Assembly (NCBI GenBank): GCA_001029295.1
Contig: LDXJ01000063.1
Location: 470,063 to 534,062 of the forward strand
Reading direction: 5' to 3'
Origin: Peptococcaceae bacterium CEB3
GTDB taxonomy: Bacteria > Bacillota > Desulfitobacteriia > Desulfitobacteriales > Desulfitobacteriaceae
Length of the DNA: 64,000 nt
Position numbers and translations under genes: made by a program. Below are positions 33,987-44,744 of this stretch, piece after piece. Under the pieces are notes generated by a model. The model was not told where the DNA came from, made no database searches, and saw only the letters and a list, made by a program, of their open reading frames with translations. The first letter of the stretch is position 1, and every line of letters begins with the position of its first letter.

Positions 33987-36404
33987 ATGACCACGAAACG
34001 AGAATTGCCTTTGCTGCCGTTAAGGGGAATCCTGGTTTTTCCTTACATGGTGATCCACTTGGATGTCGGACGGGAACGCTCCATGGCGGCGATTGACGAA
34101 GCGATGTTGCGGGACCGGATGATCCTCCTGGCAGCCCAAAAAGAAACAGATATTGATTCACCGACCGTAGCGGACATTTATACGGTGGGGACGATTGCCG
34201 AGGTCAAACAGCTGCTCAAACTTCCGGGCGGGACGATGCGGGTTCTGGTGGAAGGTATGGCGCGCGGGAAAATCAAGGAGTTTCTGGCGGAAGAACCCTT
34301 TTTTCAAGTCCGGGTGGAAGAGTACGGTGAAGGTCCTGTTCCCATGACGCCCGACCTGGAGGCTTTGACGCGAGGAGTTACCGATCAGTTTGAAGAGTAT
34401 GCCAAGCTGGGGAAGAAAGTTCCCTCCGAAGCGGTGGGCGCGGTTTTGGCGGTGGAAGAGCCGGGCCGGCTGGCCGATATTGTCGCTGCTCACCTCAACC
34501 TGAAGGTGGCGGAGAAGCAGGTGGTCCTGGAGGCACTCGACGTCGAAGAGCGCTTGGAACGCCTGACAGAGTTCATTATGCGCGAGATCGAGATTCTGGA
34601 ACTGGAGAGGCGCATTGGGCTCAGGGTGCGCAAGCAAATGGAGAAAGCGCAGAAAGAGTACTATTTGCGGGAGCAGATTAAGGCGATTCAAAAAGAACTG
34701 GGGGAAAAAGACGAGCGGCAGGCGGAAGCGGACGAGTTGAGGGAAAAGACGGCCAAGGCCAAATTGCCCAAGGAAGTCGAGGAAAAGGCGCTCAAAGAGA
34801 TCGAGCGCCTGGAAAAAATGCCGCCGGCTTCGGCGGAGGGAACCGTCGTCCGCACCTATTTGGATTGGCTCCTGGTTTTGCCTTGGAACAAAGCGACCCG
34901 GGACAAGACCGACCTGAGCCGGGCGGAAGAGATATTGAATGAGGACCATTATGGCTTGGAAAAAGTTAAAGAGCGCATTTTAGAATTCTTGGCGATTCGC
35001 AAACTGACGCCCAAGATGAAGAGCCCCATTCTCTGTTTTGTCGGGCCGCCCGGGGTCGGAAAGACTTCGCTGGCCAAGTCGGTAGCCCGTGCTCTCGACC
35101 GCAAGTTTGTGCGGATGTCTCTCGGGGGCGTACGGGATGAAGCGGAAATCAGGGGACACCGCCGGACTTATATCGGGGCTTTGCCGGGACGCGTAATTCA
35201 AGGGTTGCGCACGGCCGGGACGCGCAACCCGGTCTATCTGTTCGATGAGATTGACAAGATGACCATGGATTTTCGCGGAGATCCGGCTTCCGCCCTGCTG
35301 GAAGTGTTGGATCCGGAGCAAAACAGCACCTTTTCCGATCACTATTTGGAGGTTCCTTTTGACCTGTCCCACACCCTTTTTATTTTGACGGCCAATACGA
35401 TGCACACGATTCCTCGTGCCCTGCTGGATCGGATGGAGGTTATTTCCCTCAGCGGCTATACCGAGGACGAAAAAGTCCATATCGCGGAACGTTACCTGGT
35501 GCCGAAGCAGCTCAAGGCCCACGGCCTGAGCCCTGAGATTTTGCCCATCGACCGGAATATTTTGCTGAAGCTGGTTCAGGGATACACCCGGGAATCCGGT
35601 GTGCGCAACTTGGAACGGGAGGTGGCAAGCCTTTGCCGCAAGGTGGCCACCCATTGGGTGAAGAAAGAGTGGGAGCCTCATGCTCTCGGCGAAGAGGATT
35701 TGGAGGAAATGCTCGGAACGCCCCGTTACCATGTGCAGTTGGCGGCCCGGGAGCCGGAAATTGGAGCCGCCACAGGTCTCGCTTATACCGAGGTCGGCGG
35801 AGACATTTTGACGATTGAGGTCACCCCCCTGCCGGGAAAAGGGAACTTGACCTTGACCGGGAAGCTGGGCGATGTGATGAAGGAATCCGCCCAGGCCGGC
35901 TGGACTTTCGTCCGGGCTCATGCCGCGGAGTTGGGTATTCCCGAGGATTTTTACGACAAAGTGGATCTGCATATCCATGTCCCGGAGGGAGCCATCCCCA
36001 AAGACGGGCCTTCCGCGGGAATTACCATGGCCACGGCCATGGCCTCCGCCCTTTCCAAGCGGGCGGTGCGCTGTGATTTGGCGATGACCGGGGAGATAAC
36101 CTTGCGAGGGAATGTGCTTCCCATCGGCGGTCTGAAGGAGAAGGTTCTGGCCGCTCATCGTTCCGGGATCAAAGTGATTTTGGTTCCGGAAGAGAACCGG
36201 AAGGACTTAGAGGAAGTGCCGGAGAATGTGCGGGAAAAGATCGAGTTTCACTTCGTCAGCCACATGGAGGAAGTGCTGGAACTGGCTTTGCTGCCCGTGC
36301 GCACGGACGGGTACGAGGTTCCCCTGGAGCCCTTATTCGCCCCGGGTGTTCTTCCCGTACCCGCTCCGGAGGCGGGTGGTCAGTCGGTTTCCAAGCCCTT
36401 GTAG
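33987..36404 (+). CDS. lon: ATP-dependent protease La (Lon)
   Basis: 805 aa, usual length. N-terminal LON substrate-binding domain ([19 protein letters not shown]), central coiled coil ([19 protein letters not shown]), AAA+ domain with [13 protein letters not shown] and YLFDEIDKM, and the Ser-Lys protease domain with PKDGPSAG (Ser) and [10 protein letters not shown] (Lys). It degrades misfolded and regulatory proteins in the cytoplasm. Start ATG 33987 follows GGGGGGG by 6 nt; the longer frame from 33906 begins inside the lonB terminator. Confidence 0.96.
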   Translation: MTTKRELPLLPLRGILVFPYMVIHLDVGRERSMAAIDEAMLRDRMILLAAQKETDIDSPTVADIYTVGTIAEVKQLLKLPGGTMRVLVEGMARGKIKEFLAEEPFFQVRVEEYGEGPVPMTPDLEALTRGVTDQFEEYAKLGKKVPSEAVGAVLAVEEPGRLADIVAAHLNLKVAEKQVVLEALDVEERLERLTEFIMREIEILELERRIGLRVRKQMEKAQKEYYLREQIKAIQKELGEKDERQAEADELREKTAKAKLPKEVEEKALKEIERLEKMPPASAEGTVVRTYLDWLLVLPWNKATRDKTDLSRAEEILNEDHYGLEKVKERILEFLAIRKLTPKMKSPILCFVGPPGVGKTSLAKSVARALDRKFVRMSLGGVRDEAEIRGHRRTYIGALPGRVIQGLRTAGTRNPVYLFDEIDKMTMDFRGDPASALLEVLDPEQNSTFSDHYLEVPFDLSHTLFILTANTMHTIPRALLDRMEVISLSGYTEDEKVHIAERYLVPKQLKAHGLSPEILPIDRNILLKLVQGYTRESGVRNLEREVASLCRKVATHWVKKEWEPHALGEEDLEEMLGTPRYHVQLAAREPEIGAATGLAYTEVGGDILTIEVTPLPGKGNLTLTGKLGDVMKESAQAGWTFVRAHAAELGIPEDFYDKVDLHIHVPEGAIPKDGPSAGITMATAMASALSKRAVRCDLAMTGEITLRGNVLPIGGLKEKVLAAHRSGIKVILVPEENRKDLEEVPENVREKIEFHFVSHMEEVLELALLPVRTDGYEVPLEPLFAPGVLPVPAPEAGGQSVSKPL

Positions 36405-36463
36405 GGTCCGGGGAGGGCCAGGGAAGAGCGCGCCAAGCGAGGGAAAGAGGTTGCGGAGTCCAT

Positions 36464-37102
36464 ATGATTATCCGTAAAGCGGAATATGTCGGTTCAGCGG
36501 TCAAAGCGGACCAGTATCCCCGGGACGGGCTGCCGGAAATCGCTTTGGCCGGACGGTCCAATGTGGGGAAATCTTCGTTAATCAACCGTTTCCTGGGCAG
36601 GCGCAACCTGGCTCGCACGGGAAATACGCCGGGGAAAACTCAGACGCTCAATTTTTACCGCATCAATGGGGCCTGGTATTTTGTCGATCTGCCGGGTTAC
36701 GGTTACGCCAAAGTGGCCCAGGCGGTCAAAGCCCAATGGGGTGGGATGACGGCCAATTACTTTAAGAAGCGGGAGAACCTGCTGGCTGTGATCCAGATTG
36801 TGGATATTCGCCATGAACCGAGCGCCGAGGATCTCGCCATGAACGCCTGGCTGCGCGGAAACGGGATCCCGGTTTTGGTCGTGGCGACCAAGGCCGATAA
36901 AGTGAGCCGGGGGCAATGGCCCAAACATCTGAAACAAATCGCCGGCAGCCTGGCCGTGGAGGAGTGGCAGATCCTGCCTTTTTCGGCCGCTTCCGGCTTC
37001 GGGGAGGATGATCTCCGGGCGGCAGTGGAGGAAATTCTTGGGCCGGATCCGGCGCCGTTTTCTTTGCCCCAAAATGGTCAAAAAGAAGACCCTCCTGAAT
37101 AG
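36464..37102 (+). CDS. engB: Ribosome biogenesis GTPase YsxC/EngB
   Basis: 212 aa. TRAFAC GTPase with G1 GRSNVGKSSL, the G2 Thr in GNTPGKTQTLNF, G3 DLPGYGYA and G4 TKADK. It is needed for late 50S subunit assembly. The lon-engB order is conserved in Firmicutes. GAAAGAGG precedes the ATG. Its end overlaps nothing; the exchanger gene starts 34 bp later. Confidence 0.94.
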   Translation: MIIRKAEYVGSAVKADQYPRDGLPEIALAGRSNVGKSSLINRFLGRRNLARTGNTPGKTQTLNFYRINGAWYFVDLPGYGYAKVAQAVKAQWGGMTANYFKKRENLLAVIQIVDIRHEPSAEDLAMNAWLRGNGIPVLVVATKADKVSRGQWPKHLKQIAGSLAVEEWQILPFSAASGFGEDDLRAAVEEILGPDPAPFSLPQNGQKEDPPE

Positions 37103-37136
37103 ATATTGGGTATGTAGAAGAAAAGGGGAGTCGGGG

Positions 37137-38138
37137 TTGAGAGATTATGCTCTGCTGATCCTAAGCCTGGGGACGATTTTGGTGGGTGCCGCGGGCTTCA
37201 CGAACGGGGTGGAGTGGCTTGGTAAGAAGCTCAAACTCGGGGACGGTGCGGTGGGCAGCATTTTGGCGGCGGTGGGGACGGCTTTGCCGGAGACGATGGT
37301 GCCGATCATTGCTTTTCTGGGAGGCTCCCACAACGGGGAGATGACCTCGGAAATCGGGATCGGGGCCATTTTAGGCGCTCCTCTCATGTTGAGTACTCTG
37401 GCTTTTTTTATTTCGGGGCTGGCGGTCCTCGTCTTCAGGCGCGAGAACCGGCCGCTCAACCTGGACAGCCGGGTCGTGGTTCACGACTTGGGCTTTTTTG
37501 TGGTCGTTTACGGGCTCGCGGTGATGGCCTCCTTCTTGCCGGCGCTGCCCAAACGCCTTTGTGCCCTGGCCTTGCTTGTAAGTTATGTATGGTATGTCCT
37601 TAGGACGGTTCGGGCGAGCAAAGGACAGGACAGCGGGGAGATCCCCCCTCCGCTCTACTTGGCCGCGGGAGCGCGTGATCCCGCTTTGGGCCGGGTTCTC
37701 ACCCAAGTAGCCTTGGCACTTCTCCTGATCATAGGGGGGGCGCACGGCTTCGTCCAGGCCGTGAAAGCGGTGGCCCTGGCTCAGGGGGTGCCGGCCTTTG
37801 TCCTCTCGCTCATTATAACCCCCATCGCCACAGAATTGCCCGAGAAGTTCAACAGTGTCGTCTGGCTGCGCCAGGGCAAGGATACGCTGGCCCTGGGCAA
37901 TATCAGCGGGGCCATGGTCTTTCAGAGTTCTGTCATACCGCCATTGGGGATCCTTCTCACCCCGTGGCACCTGGAATACTTGGCTCTCTGGAGCGCGCTG
38001 CTGGCTTTGCTGGCGGCTCTGGTTCCATATTCCGTTTTAAAAAGGTACGGACTGATCCGCCCGTCCACTCTGCTGTTGAGTGGGGGTTTTTATTTGGTGT
38101 TTATCCTGGCCGTTTTAAAGGTTTCAACGGCGGCTTAA
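37137..38138 (+). CDS. Na+/Ca2+ exchanger family membrane protein (CaCA)
   Basis: 333 aa, about ten membrane spans in two homologous halves. The two inverted exchanger repeats carry VGTALPETMVPI and ITPIATELPEKFNSV, in which the conserved Glu residues bind cation. Start TTG 37137 is chosen because AAAAGGGGAG lies about 7 nt upstream; a longer frame from 37008 overlaps engB. The ion pair exchanged is unknown. Confidence 0.85.
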   Translation: MRDYALLILSLGTILVGAAGFTNGVEWLGKKLKLGDGAVGSILAAVGTALPETMVPIIAFLGGSHNGEMTSEIGIGAILGAPLMLSTLAFFISGLAVLVFRRENRPLNLDSRVVVHDLGFFVVVYGLAVMASFLPALPKRLCALALLVSYVWYVLRTVRASKGQDSGEIPPPLYLAAGARDPALGRVLTQVALALLLIIGGAHGFVQAVKAVALAQGVPAFVLSLIITPIATELPEKFNSVVWLRQGKDTLALGNISGAMVFQSSVIPPLGILLTPWHLEYLALWSALLALLAALVPYSVLKRYGLIRPSTLLLSGGFYLVFILAVLKVSTAA

Positions 38139-38251
38139 CGCTGCGCCGCGTCAGCAAAGTTCACGGCGCTCCTCTGCTCAAACGGGATCCGCACGCAATG
38201 GTCCATCCGGTGGTGCTTTGCCAGCATGGGGGTCTAGGAGGAAAATTCTAA

Positions 38252-38279
38252 CCGCTGCGCGAAAATGCGCAGCGGTTTT
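38252..38279 (+). terminator. Terminator of the engB-exchanger operon
   Basis: CCGCTGCGC (38252-38260) pairs with GCGCAGCGG (38267-38275), followed by TTTT. Confidence 0.8.
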
Positions 38280-38332
38280 AGCGGTGGGCTCGGTTGTGCC
38301 GTAAGGAGCAGGGACTGTGTTATAGAATGTTT

Positions 38333-39046
38333 CTAGCCGGCCTCCCCCTCTTCAGGCGGACCCGCAAGTATCTCGGGTTCGGGCACAGGTTCGGGGATCG
38401 GAGTCGGTTCACAGGGTGTGCAAAATTGCTGCTTGGCCGCGAGAAAGGCTTGGTAATGCCGCTCTTCATCGGCCGCCATGTGGCTGAGGACGGTTTGGAT
38501 CTCGGGAATGGGAATTTTCTCACACAGTTCGAGATAACCCCGGTGGGCTTTGGCCTCATCTTCCATGTTCTGATCTAGAGCGGTGCAAAGGTCATTGGTG
38601 TACCTCAGGTACTTGGCTCGCCAGTCGATCCAATGGCCGTTGTGGAAGGAACCGTAGCGGGGATCAACCCCGAGATGGCGCAGCATACGGCCCAGTTGTT
38701 CCAGATGGTTCAGTTCCTCAAAGGCGATAGGGCGCAGCAGTCCGTCAAACTCGGGCTGATCGAGAACCACGGCCTGATAGAGGTAGGTCGTCATAGCGGA
38801 TAGTTCGGAGTCTTTGCCGGCGTAGGCTTCATAGAGCCAGGCCGCGTAAGTAAAATACGGTTCGGGGATTGCGATGGGAACGGGTTGTTCGCCCGCGGCG
38901 GGCAGGAGAAGGACCTGCCCGGGATAGATTCTGTCGGGTTGCCGCAGGTTGTTCAACCGGATCAACTCGGACATACTCACGGAATAAGCCCGGGCGATCT
39001 TGTAAACCGTGTCTCCGGCCTGTACGACATAATGTTGATAATCCAC
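38333..39046 (-). CDS. LysM domain fused to a ferritin-like domain
   Basis: 237 aa. An N-terminal LysM repeat (YVVQAGDTVYKIARAYSVSM ... IYPGQVLLLP, residues 6-50) binds peptidoglycan or spore-coat glycan. A ferritin-like four-helix region follows with FEELNHLEQLGRML and DEERHYQAFLAA, two E..H diiron motifs, as in rubrerythrin or manganese-catalase-like proteins; partner acidic residues (EDEAKAH) are also present. There is no signal peptide, so a spore or cytoplasmic location is likely. The tail is Pro/Glu-rich. The combination suggests a wall- or spore-bound oxidative-stress enzyme; function is inference. Confidence 0.8.
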   Translation of the reverse strand: MDYQHYVVQAGDTVYKIARAYSVSMSELIRLNNLRQPDRIYPGQVLLLPAAGEQPVPIAIPEPYFTYAAWLYEAYAGKDSELSAMTTYLYQAVVLDQPEFDGLLRPIAFEELNHLEQLGRMLRHLGVDPRYGSFHNGHWIDWRAKYLRYTNDLCTALDQNMEDEAKAHRGYLELCEKIPIPEIQTVLSHMAADEERHYQAFLAAKQQFCTPCEPTPIPEPVPEPEILAGPPEEGEAG

Positions 39047-39215
39047 AGAATTCCCCCCTTTCGGTCTATTGTCGATCTACTATATTCGTACCGTCCGGGG
39101 ATGGCTATTGGATAATTATGTTTCATGAAATGGACAGGTCCGGCGTAGGATTATAAGAGAGACGGCGGGAGCGGATCCGGCCGTAAGCCGGGAGTTTTCT
39201 GAGGAGGGATAAGAG

Positions 39216-40064
39216 ATGAGTCGGGCTGTTTTAAGGGGAATCAGTGCGTCGTTACTGGTCACGGTTTTGACTTTGCTGGCGGGAATGTTGTGGAACGCGA
39301 CCGGGCTGGCTTTTGTGAGCGTATCCGCCCTGGTCAATCTGGGGCTTTTGCTCAGCTGCCTGGCCGGTAGTTACCGTGCCGCCAAAGACAGCGGCCTCTG
39401 GTTCTTGGGGGGGATTGCCGGAGCCGGGTATGTCGCGCTGGGGGCCCTGCTCCTCGCTTTGTTTCTGCCGCTCAGCCTCGCGGGGGTATTTCAGATCATG
39501 TTGGAAGGGGCGGCCCTGGGCCTCGTCGCCGGGCTCATGGGAATCAGGGGAAAGAGAAAATTCAGAAGCCCCGCTTTCTTTGGGAATTCCGGGCGGTCCT
39601 ATGCTTGGGCGGGGGTAGACAGGGCCTATAGAGTCGGGGAGCAAGACGAAGGCGAAAATGAAGATGAAGATGAAGACGACGGGAAGGGCAATGGCTGGCG
39701 TGAGCGGGCGGAAGAGAGAGACTGGGAGCCGGAGGCGGAAATTTCCGAACCTGGAGGTTCGGCGCAGGCATCTGCCGATATTCCTCTGTTTTCCCCGAGT
39801 CCGGGGGAGGAGCGGCAGCCGGAGTGGATGTGGGGAGGAAAAGTGAAACCCGGGCCGGAACCCGGGTTAACTTCGGCAGATGAAGGAAAGCCGGAGAAAA
39901 AAGCGGCCTGGGGGGTCAACCGGGGGGGCAAGAGGAAGGAATCGGACGGGTGGGCGGGAGAAACCGCGGACATCCCGGAACTGGAAGTCGTGCCGAAGAG
40001 GACGATGGCCCCCGGAAAGGGGCGTTCCCCCTGGTGGGAAGAAGATGTCGGAACTGGGAAGTAA
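39216..40064 (+). CDS. TIGR04086-like membrane protein with long charged tail
   Basis: 282 aa. The first 115 residues hold four membrane spans (SLLVTVLTLLAGMLW, VSALVNLGLLLSCLAG, FLGGIAGAGYVALGALLLALFL, LEGAALGLVAGLMGI), in size and pattern like the TIGR04086 family of clostridial membrane proteins. A hydrophilic tail of about 160 residues follows, acidic (GENEDEDEDDG) then Pro/Lys/Trp-rich, probably disordered. TGAGGAGGG precedes the ATG. It is divergent from the LysM-ferritin gene. Unknown function. Confidence 0.65.
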   Translation: MSRAVLRGISASLLVTVLTLLAGMLWNATGLAFVSVSALVNLGLLLSCLAGSYRAAKDSGLWFLGGIAGAGYVALGALLLALFLPLSLAGVFQIMLEGAALGLVAGLMGIRGKRKFRSPAFFGNSGRSYAWAGVDRAYRVGEQDEGENEDEDEDDGKGNGWRERAEERDWEPEAEISEPGGSAQASADIPLFSPSPGEERQPEWMWGGKVKPGPEPGLTSADEGKPEKKAAWGVNRGGKRKESDGWAGETADIPELEVVPKRTMAPGKGRSPWWEEDVGTGK

Positions 40065-40165
40065 GACGGAAATTTCGTACCCGTCCGCCTTAACAGAGCG
40101 TGAACTTCGTATGAGTTCGTATGAGTGACAGGTTCCGGGTTGTCTCCCGGCGGCGCCCGTTTGCC

Positions 40166-41521
40166 TTAGCAGAGCTTAAACCTGCGGGTCGCCAGCTGCT
40201 GCTCCAGGGCAGCGAGGGAGAGTTGTCCGACCGAGTCGTTAATATCGCACATAGACTGCATTTGTTCGGCGCTGGAGGAGGCCACCGCCTGGGTTTGGGC
40301 TGTTGCCTGCTCACTGATGGCGGCGACCAGAGATATTTCTGAGGCGATCCGTTCCGAACCGAGTGAGATTTTCTCCAGGAAGCCGGAGACTTCCCGGATT
40401 TGCCGGTTGACCACCAAGGTGCTTTCCGTAATTCTTCGGAAAGCCTCTTCGGCCTCCCCAATGACCCGAGTACCGTCGCGGACGACTTTCTTCTCCGCAT
40501 CCATACCGGCCACGGCGTGCTCCAGATTCGAGCGAATATCTTGAATGATTCGCTCAATTTGGGTACTGGCCTGGGCAGACTGTTCCGCCAGTTTGCGGAC
40601 TTCTTCCGCCACTACGCCGAATCCCCGGCCGTGGTCACCTGCCCGGGCAGCTTCAATGGCCGCATTGAGGGCCAAAAGATTGGTTTGGTGAGAGATCGTT
40701 TGAATAGCCTCGACGATGGTGCCGATGGAGGCTGACTTGCTTCCCAGTGAGGATATGAATTTTTCTGTGCCGTTGACTGTCTGATGAATGTGCTCCATCT
40801 GCCGGCCGGTTTTGGCAATGGCGGTGTCCCCTTCCTCGGCCATGGCCAGGGCTTGGTGTGAAGCCCGGCCTGTCAAGTCTATGCTCCGGTTGATCTGCTG
40901 CATCAGGGCCGACATTTCCCGCACGGCCTGCAGGATGTTTTGCACATTACCGGCTTGCGTTTCCGCCCCGTTTGCTACTTGCCGGACAGCTTCCGAGACC
41001 ACTTGGGCGGTTTCGGCGGTTGCGCCGGCCCGGGTCGCGAGGAGTTGCGAAGATGCGGCAAAAACATCGGCCCCCTGCGTGATATTGCCGACGAGGGAAC
41101 GAAAGTTTTCGGCCATCCGGTTCATGGCCGTGCACAGAGAGGCAATTTCGTCTTTTTCGGTCATGCAGGACAGGCGGGGCGTAAGATCTCCCTCTGCCAC
41201 AACCTGGGCGAAAGCCACCGCCCGTCGCAGAGGTCTTGAGGTGAGGACGGAGATGTATAAGCCGTAGAGAAGGATGAGAGTGCTGGCGATAAGGGTGAGG
41301 GACAGAATGAAATCCAGATGTTGAGCGATATTCATTCCGCTCCGCGCCATGAGTAAAACGGCCGTGCCGGCAAGCAATGTAATCAGGGCATTGATGACGA
41401 AAGCCAGGATTAACTTGCCGGCCAAGGCCAGATTGAACCACCACCGGACGATTCCCACATGCTTGAAGAAAAATTGACTGGTCCATTCGACATAATTGTC
41501 CATATCTTCGCATACCCTCAT
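40166..41521 (-). CDS. Methyl-accepting chemotaxis protein
   Basis: About 451 aa from ATG 41521; ATG 41503 and GTG 41590 are alternatives and none has a strong ribosome site. Two membrane spans are separated by only about 10 residues ([23 protein letters not shown], then [19 protein letters not shown]), so there is no extracellular sensor domain. A HAMP segment follows ([19 protein letters not shown]). The signalling domain contains the invariant tip [21 protein letters not shown] and the region [18 protein letters not shown]. It signals to CheA/CheW; without a sensor it may respond to membrane state or a partner. Confidence 0.9.
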   Translation of the reverse strand: MRVCEDMDNYVEWTSQFFFKHVGIVRWWFNLALAGKLILAFVINALITLLAGTAVLLMARSGMNIAQHLDFILSLTLIASTLILLYGLYISVLTSRPLRRAVAFAQVVAEGDLTPRLSCMTEKDEIASLCTAMNRMAENFRSLVGNITQGADVFAASSQLLATRAGATAETAQVVSEAVRQVANGAETQAGNVQNILQAVREMSALMQQINRSIDLTGRASHQALAMAEEGDTAIAKTGRQMEHIHQTVNGTEKFISSLGSKSASIGTIVEAIQTISHQTNLLALNAAIEAARAGDHGRGFGVVAEEVRKLAEQSAQASTQIERIIQDIRSNLEHAVAGMDAEKKVVRDGTRVIGEAEEAFRRITESTLVVNRQIREVSGFLEKISLGSERIASEISLVAAISEQATAQTQAVASSSAEQMQSMCDINDSVGQLSLAALEQQLATRRFKLC

Positions 41522-41633
41522 TTCGCTTTGATCACTTTCTGTGGCCGGATTCAACCGCTGTCCGCGTTCAATCGCCTCGCTCCCAACCACACTCTGTGAA
41601 AGAATTGTATCCTAACCGAGTAACTCGCTCTTT

Positions 41634-41662
41634 TTGACAAGGGGAGCACGGGTAAGTATAAT
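41634..41662 (+). promoter_or_regulatory. Promoter of valS
   Basis: TTGACA (41634-41639), 17 bp, TATAAT (41657-41662): a consensus sigma-A promoter. Confidence 0.8.
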
Positions 41663-41668
41663 GAATAC

Positions 41669-41854
41669 AGAAAAGGCGCTGCAATAGACCGAACGAAATA
41701 CCATCATAAGAAAATGAAATAATACCCAAAAAATCATATCACAAGAAACGCTCAAACTCAAGGAACATGAAAAACGGCGGAACCCAAGTCCCCGCGAGCA
41801 AAAAAGGTGGTACCGCGAAGTTCTTCGTCCTTTTAGGAAGTGAAGAGCTTTTTT
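41669..41854 (+). promoter_or_regulatory. T-box leader of valS
   Basis: The T-box sequence AAAAAGGTGGTACCGCGA is at 41801-41818, and a terminator follows (stem AGTTCTTC with GAAGAGCT, 41819-41849, then a T-run to 41854). Its TGGT bulge fits a tRNA with discriminator A. A GCGG/CCGC stem just before it could be stem III. Uncharged tRNA-Val should favour readthrough. The 5' part is AT-rich with no clear stem I, and I find no GTN (Val) triplet between the predicted start and 41780. Confidence 0.8.
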
Positions 41855-41894
41855 GTAGTTTGGGGAGCGGATTTGCAAAGGAGTGTGTGGAAGG

Positions 41895-44699
41895 ATGTCA
41901 GAGGAACTGAAAGCAGGATCCGGCAAGAGCGGGCATAGGGGTGCAGAGGTGAAAAACGGCGTTGAGCAAAAGTCGGGATCCGGGGTTCAAATGGCCGGGG
42001 TCTACGAACCGGCTCAAGTTGAGAGCAAGTGGTACGCGTATTGGGAGGAAAACGGCTTTTTCCGTCAGGAAGTGGACAAGAGCCGCAGGCCGTTTTCGAT
42101 TGTCATGCCGCCGCCGAATGTGACGGGGTCTCTTCATATGGGCCACGCCCTGAACGATACGGTTCAGGACGTGCTGACCCGTTTTAAAAGAATGCAGGGG
42201 TATAATACCCTTTGGCTGCCGGGAACGGATCACGCGGGCATCGCGACTCAGGCCAAAGTGGAGGAACAGTTGAGCAAAGAAGGGACGAGTCGGGAGGAGC
42301 TGGGTCGGGAGCGCTTCCTGGAACGGGTCTGGGAGTGGAAACGCCAATACGGCGGACGCATTACTCAACAGCTGCGGCGCTTGGGGGCTTCTTGCGACTG
42401 GTCACGCGAACGATTCACGATGGATGAAGGTTGTTCCGAAGCGGTGAGGGAAGTCTTTGTCGACCTTTATCATAAAGGTTTGATTTACCGGGGAAACTAC
42501 ATCGTTAACTGGTGTCCGCACTGCCACACCACGATTTCCGACATTGAGGTCGAACATGTGGATCATGCCGGCCATCTTTACTACCTGCGTTATCCCATCA
42601 AAGGAACGGATGAGTTGTTAACGGTGGCCACGACCCGTCCCGAGACAATGTTGGGGGATACGGCGGTGGCGGTGCACCCCGCGGACGAGCGCTACGGCAA
42701 GTGGGTCGGCCGGACTGTAATTCTCCCCTTGGTCGGTCGGGAAATACCGGTTATTGCCGATGAATATGTGGAGCGCGAGTTCGGCACGGGGGCGGTCAAG
42801 ATTACCCCGGCTCATGATCCGAACGATTTTGAAATCGGACTTCGCCATAACCTCCCTTCGGTCACAGTCCTTGACCGGGAGGCCAGGATGAATGAAAACG
42901 CGGGGAAATACCGGGGCATGGATCGTTATGAAGCCCGCCGGGCGATCGTCGCCGATCTGCAGGCAGCCGGGGTTCTGGTGCGGATCGAGGATCACGCGCA
43001 CGCGGTGGGGGAATGTTATCGCTGTGCTACAGTCATTGAACCCCTGGTGAGCCGGCAATGGTTTGTCAAGATGGAACCCTTGGCCAAGCCGGCCATGGAG
43101 GCCGTCCGCCGGGGCCGGTTGGAATTCGTGCCGGAGCGTTTTACCAAGATCTATTTGGGGTGGCTGGAGAATATCAGGGACTGGTGCATTTCCCGGCAAC
43201 TGTGGTGGGGGCATCAGATCCCGGTGTGGTATTGTGAGGAATGCGGAACGGAAATCTGTGCCAAGGAAGATCCGGCCTCCTGCCCATCCTGTGGTTCCCG
43301 GAATTTGCGGCAGGATCCGGATGTGCTCGACACCTGGTTTTCTTCCGGGCTCTGGCCGTTTTCCACGCTCGGCTGGCCTCGAATGACGCCGGAACTGGAA
43401 CAGTTCTATCCCACCTCGGTACTGGTGACGGCACGGGACATCATTTTCTTCTGGGTGGCACGCATGATTTTCATGGCCCTGCAGTTTCAGGAAGAGGTGC
43501 CTTTCCGCCGGGTTATGATTCACGGCCTGGTCCTGGATGCGCAAGGCAGGAAGATGAGCAAGTCCTTGGGCAACGGGATCGATCCCATCGAAATAATAGA
43601 CCAGTATGGGGCGGATACCCTGCGCTTCATGCTTATTACGGGAAACACCGCGGGTAACGATTTGCGTTTCCATCCGGAGCGGTTGGAGGCGACTCGGAAT
43701 TTTGCCAATAAGATCTGGAACGCCTCGCGCTTTGTCTTGATGAATGTCGAGGATTTTGAGGAAGGGCCCGGAGGAGACTTGACCCAGGCGGACCGCTGGA
43801 TTCTGTCACGCTGCTCAGCGACTGTGGCCGGGGTGACGGAGGCCCTGGAACAATTCGATTTGGGTGAAGCGGGCCGGACACTTTATGAGTTCATCTGGAA
43901 TGAGTTCTGCGATTGGTATATCGAGCTGTCCAAACCGCGCCTTTACCGGCGGGAGGAAACGGCGCTTCCGGCGGGCGGCCGGGCGCAAGCCGGAGCCGCC
44001 GCACAGGGGATGCCTTCCGCCGCGGGCGACAACCTGGCCAGGCATACGGCGCAAGCGGTGTTAATCGAGGTCTTGGACAGTACCCTGCGCTTGCTTCATC
44101 CCTTTATGCCTTTCCTGACCGAGGAAATTTGGCAGAACCTTAAGCGGCACCTGCCCGCCGCCGGACAAAGCCTTATGTTGGCCGCCTGGCCGGCCGCAGT
44201 CGCCTGCCGGGATGAACGCGGAGAAGAGGAAATGCGTCTGGTTATGGACTGCATCAAAGCGGTTCGGAATATCCGGGCAGAAATGAATATTTCCCCCGCC
44301 AAAAAGGCGGAAGTGATTATTGTGGCCCCGGATGAGGAGACCAGGCGGGTGCTTGAGGCCGCCGGGCCCGATATCCGGCACTTGGCGGGGGCTGCCCAAC
44401 TGGTACTAGTCCCCGGGCTGGAAAGCAAGGTCTCACAGGCAGCGGGTGCCGTATTGGAAGGGATCCAGATCTATGTACCCTTAGCCGGCCTTTTGGATAT
44501 AGACAAAGAGATTGCGCGGATTGAGAAAGAGATTGCTCAGACAAGGCAGGAGGAAGCCCGGCTGGAGAAGAAGCTGAGTAATCCGGGGTTTGTTGAGAAG
44601 GCTCCGCCCGAGGTCGTCACGAAGGAACGGGAGAAGCTGGCGGCGGCCGGCGGCCGCCGCGCGGCCTTGGAGGCACGGTTAAAAGGATTATCCGAGTAG
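41895..44699 (+). CDS. valS: Valyl-tRNA synthetase
   Basis: 934 aa. Class I synthetase with the HIGH motif ([15 protein letters not shown]), KMSKSLGN, the editing (CP1) domain with [13 protein letters not shown], and a C-terminal coiled coil ([20 protein letters not shown]) that binds tRNA. ATG 41895 follows AAGGAG; about 35 residues precede the usual start of ValRS ([12 protein letters not shown]), so an internal ATG at 41991 is possible. A short Ala/Gly-rich insert ([19 protein letters not shown]) lies in the anticodon domain. Regulated by the T-box upstream. folC follows 45 bp later. Confidence 0.96.
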   Translation: MSEELKAGSGKSGHRGAEVKNGVEQKSGSGVQMAGVYEPAQVESKWYAYWEENGFFRQEVDKSRRPFSIVMPPPNVTGSLHMGHALNDTVQDVLTRFKRMQGYNTLWLPGTDHAGIATQAKVEEQLSKEGTSREELGRERFLERVWEWKRQYGGRITQQLRRLGASCDWSRERFTMDEGCSEAVREVFVDLYHKGLIYRGNYIVNWCPHCHTTISDIEVEHVDHAGHLYYLRYPIKGTDELLTVATTRPETMLGDTAVAVHPADERYGKWVGRTVILPLVGREIPVIADEYVEREFGTGAVKITPAHDPNDFEIGLRHNLPSVTVLDREARMNENAGKYRGMDRYEARRAIVADLQAAGVLVRIEDHAHAVGECYRCATVIEPLVSRQWFVKMEPLAKPAMEAVRRGRLEFVPERFTKIYLGWLENIRDWCISRQLWWGHQIPVWYCEECGTEICAKEDPASCPSCGSRNLRQDPDVLDTWFSSGLWPFSTLGWPRMTPELEQFYPTSVLVTARDIIFFWVARMIFMALQFQEEVPFRRVMIHGLVLDAQGRKMSKSLGNGIDPIEIIDQYGADTLRFMLITGNTAGNDLRFHPERLEATRNFANKIWNASRFVLMNVEDFEEGPGGDLTQADRWILSRCSATVAGVTEALEQFDLGEAGRTLYEFIWNEFCDWYIELSKPRLYRREETALPAGGRAQAGAAAQGMPSAAGDNLARHTAQAVLIEVLDSTLRLLHPFMPFLTEEIWQNLKRHLPAAGQSLMLAAWPAAVACRDERGEEEMRLVMDCIKAVRNIRAEMNISPAKKAEVIIVAPDEETRRVLEAAGPDIRHLAGAAQLVLVPGLESKVSQAAGAVLEGIQIYVPLAGLLDIDKEIARIEKEIAQTRQEEARLEKKLSNPGFVEKAPPEVVTKEREKLAAAGGRRAALEARLKGLSE

Positions 44700-44744
44700 C
44701 GCCCGCGGAAGCGGGAGGGGTCGCCGGAGAAAGGGAGCGAGCAG

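Noticed and set aside
34980..36158. Minus-strand ORF (392 aa) opposite lon
   Set aside because: Antisense shadow of conserved Lon sequence; no ribosome site or family features.
42618..43673. Minus-strand ORF (351 aa) opposite valS
   Set aside because: Antisense shadow of the synthetase; composition His/Pro/Arg-rich as expected of such frames.
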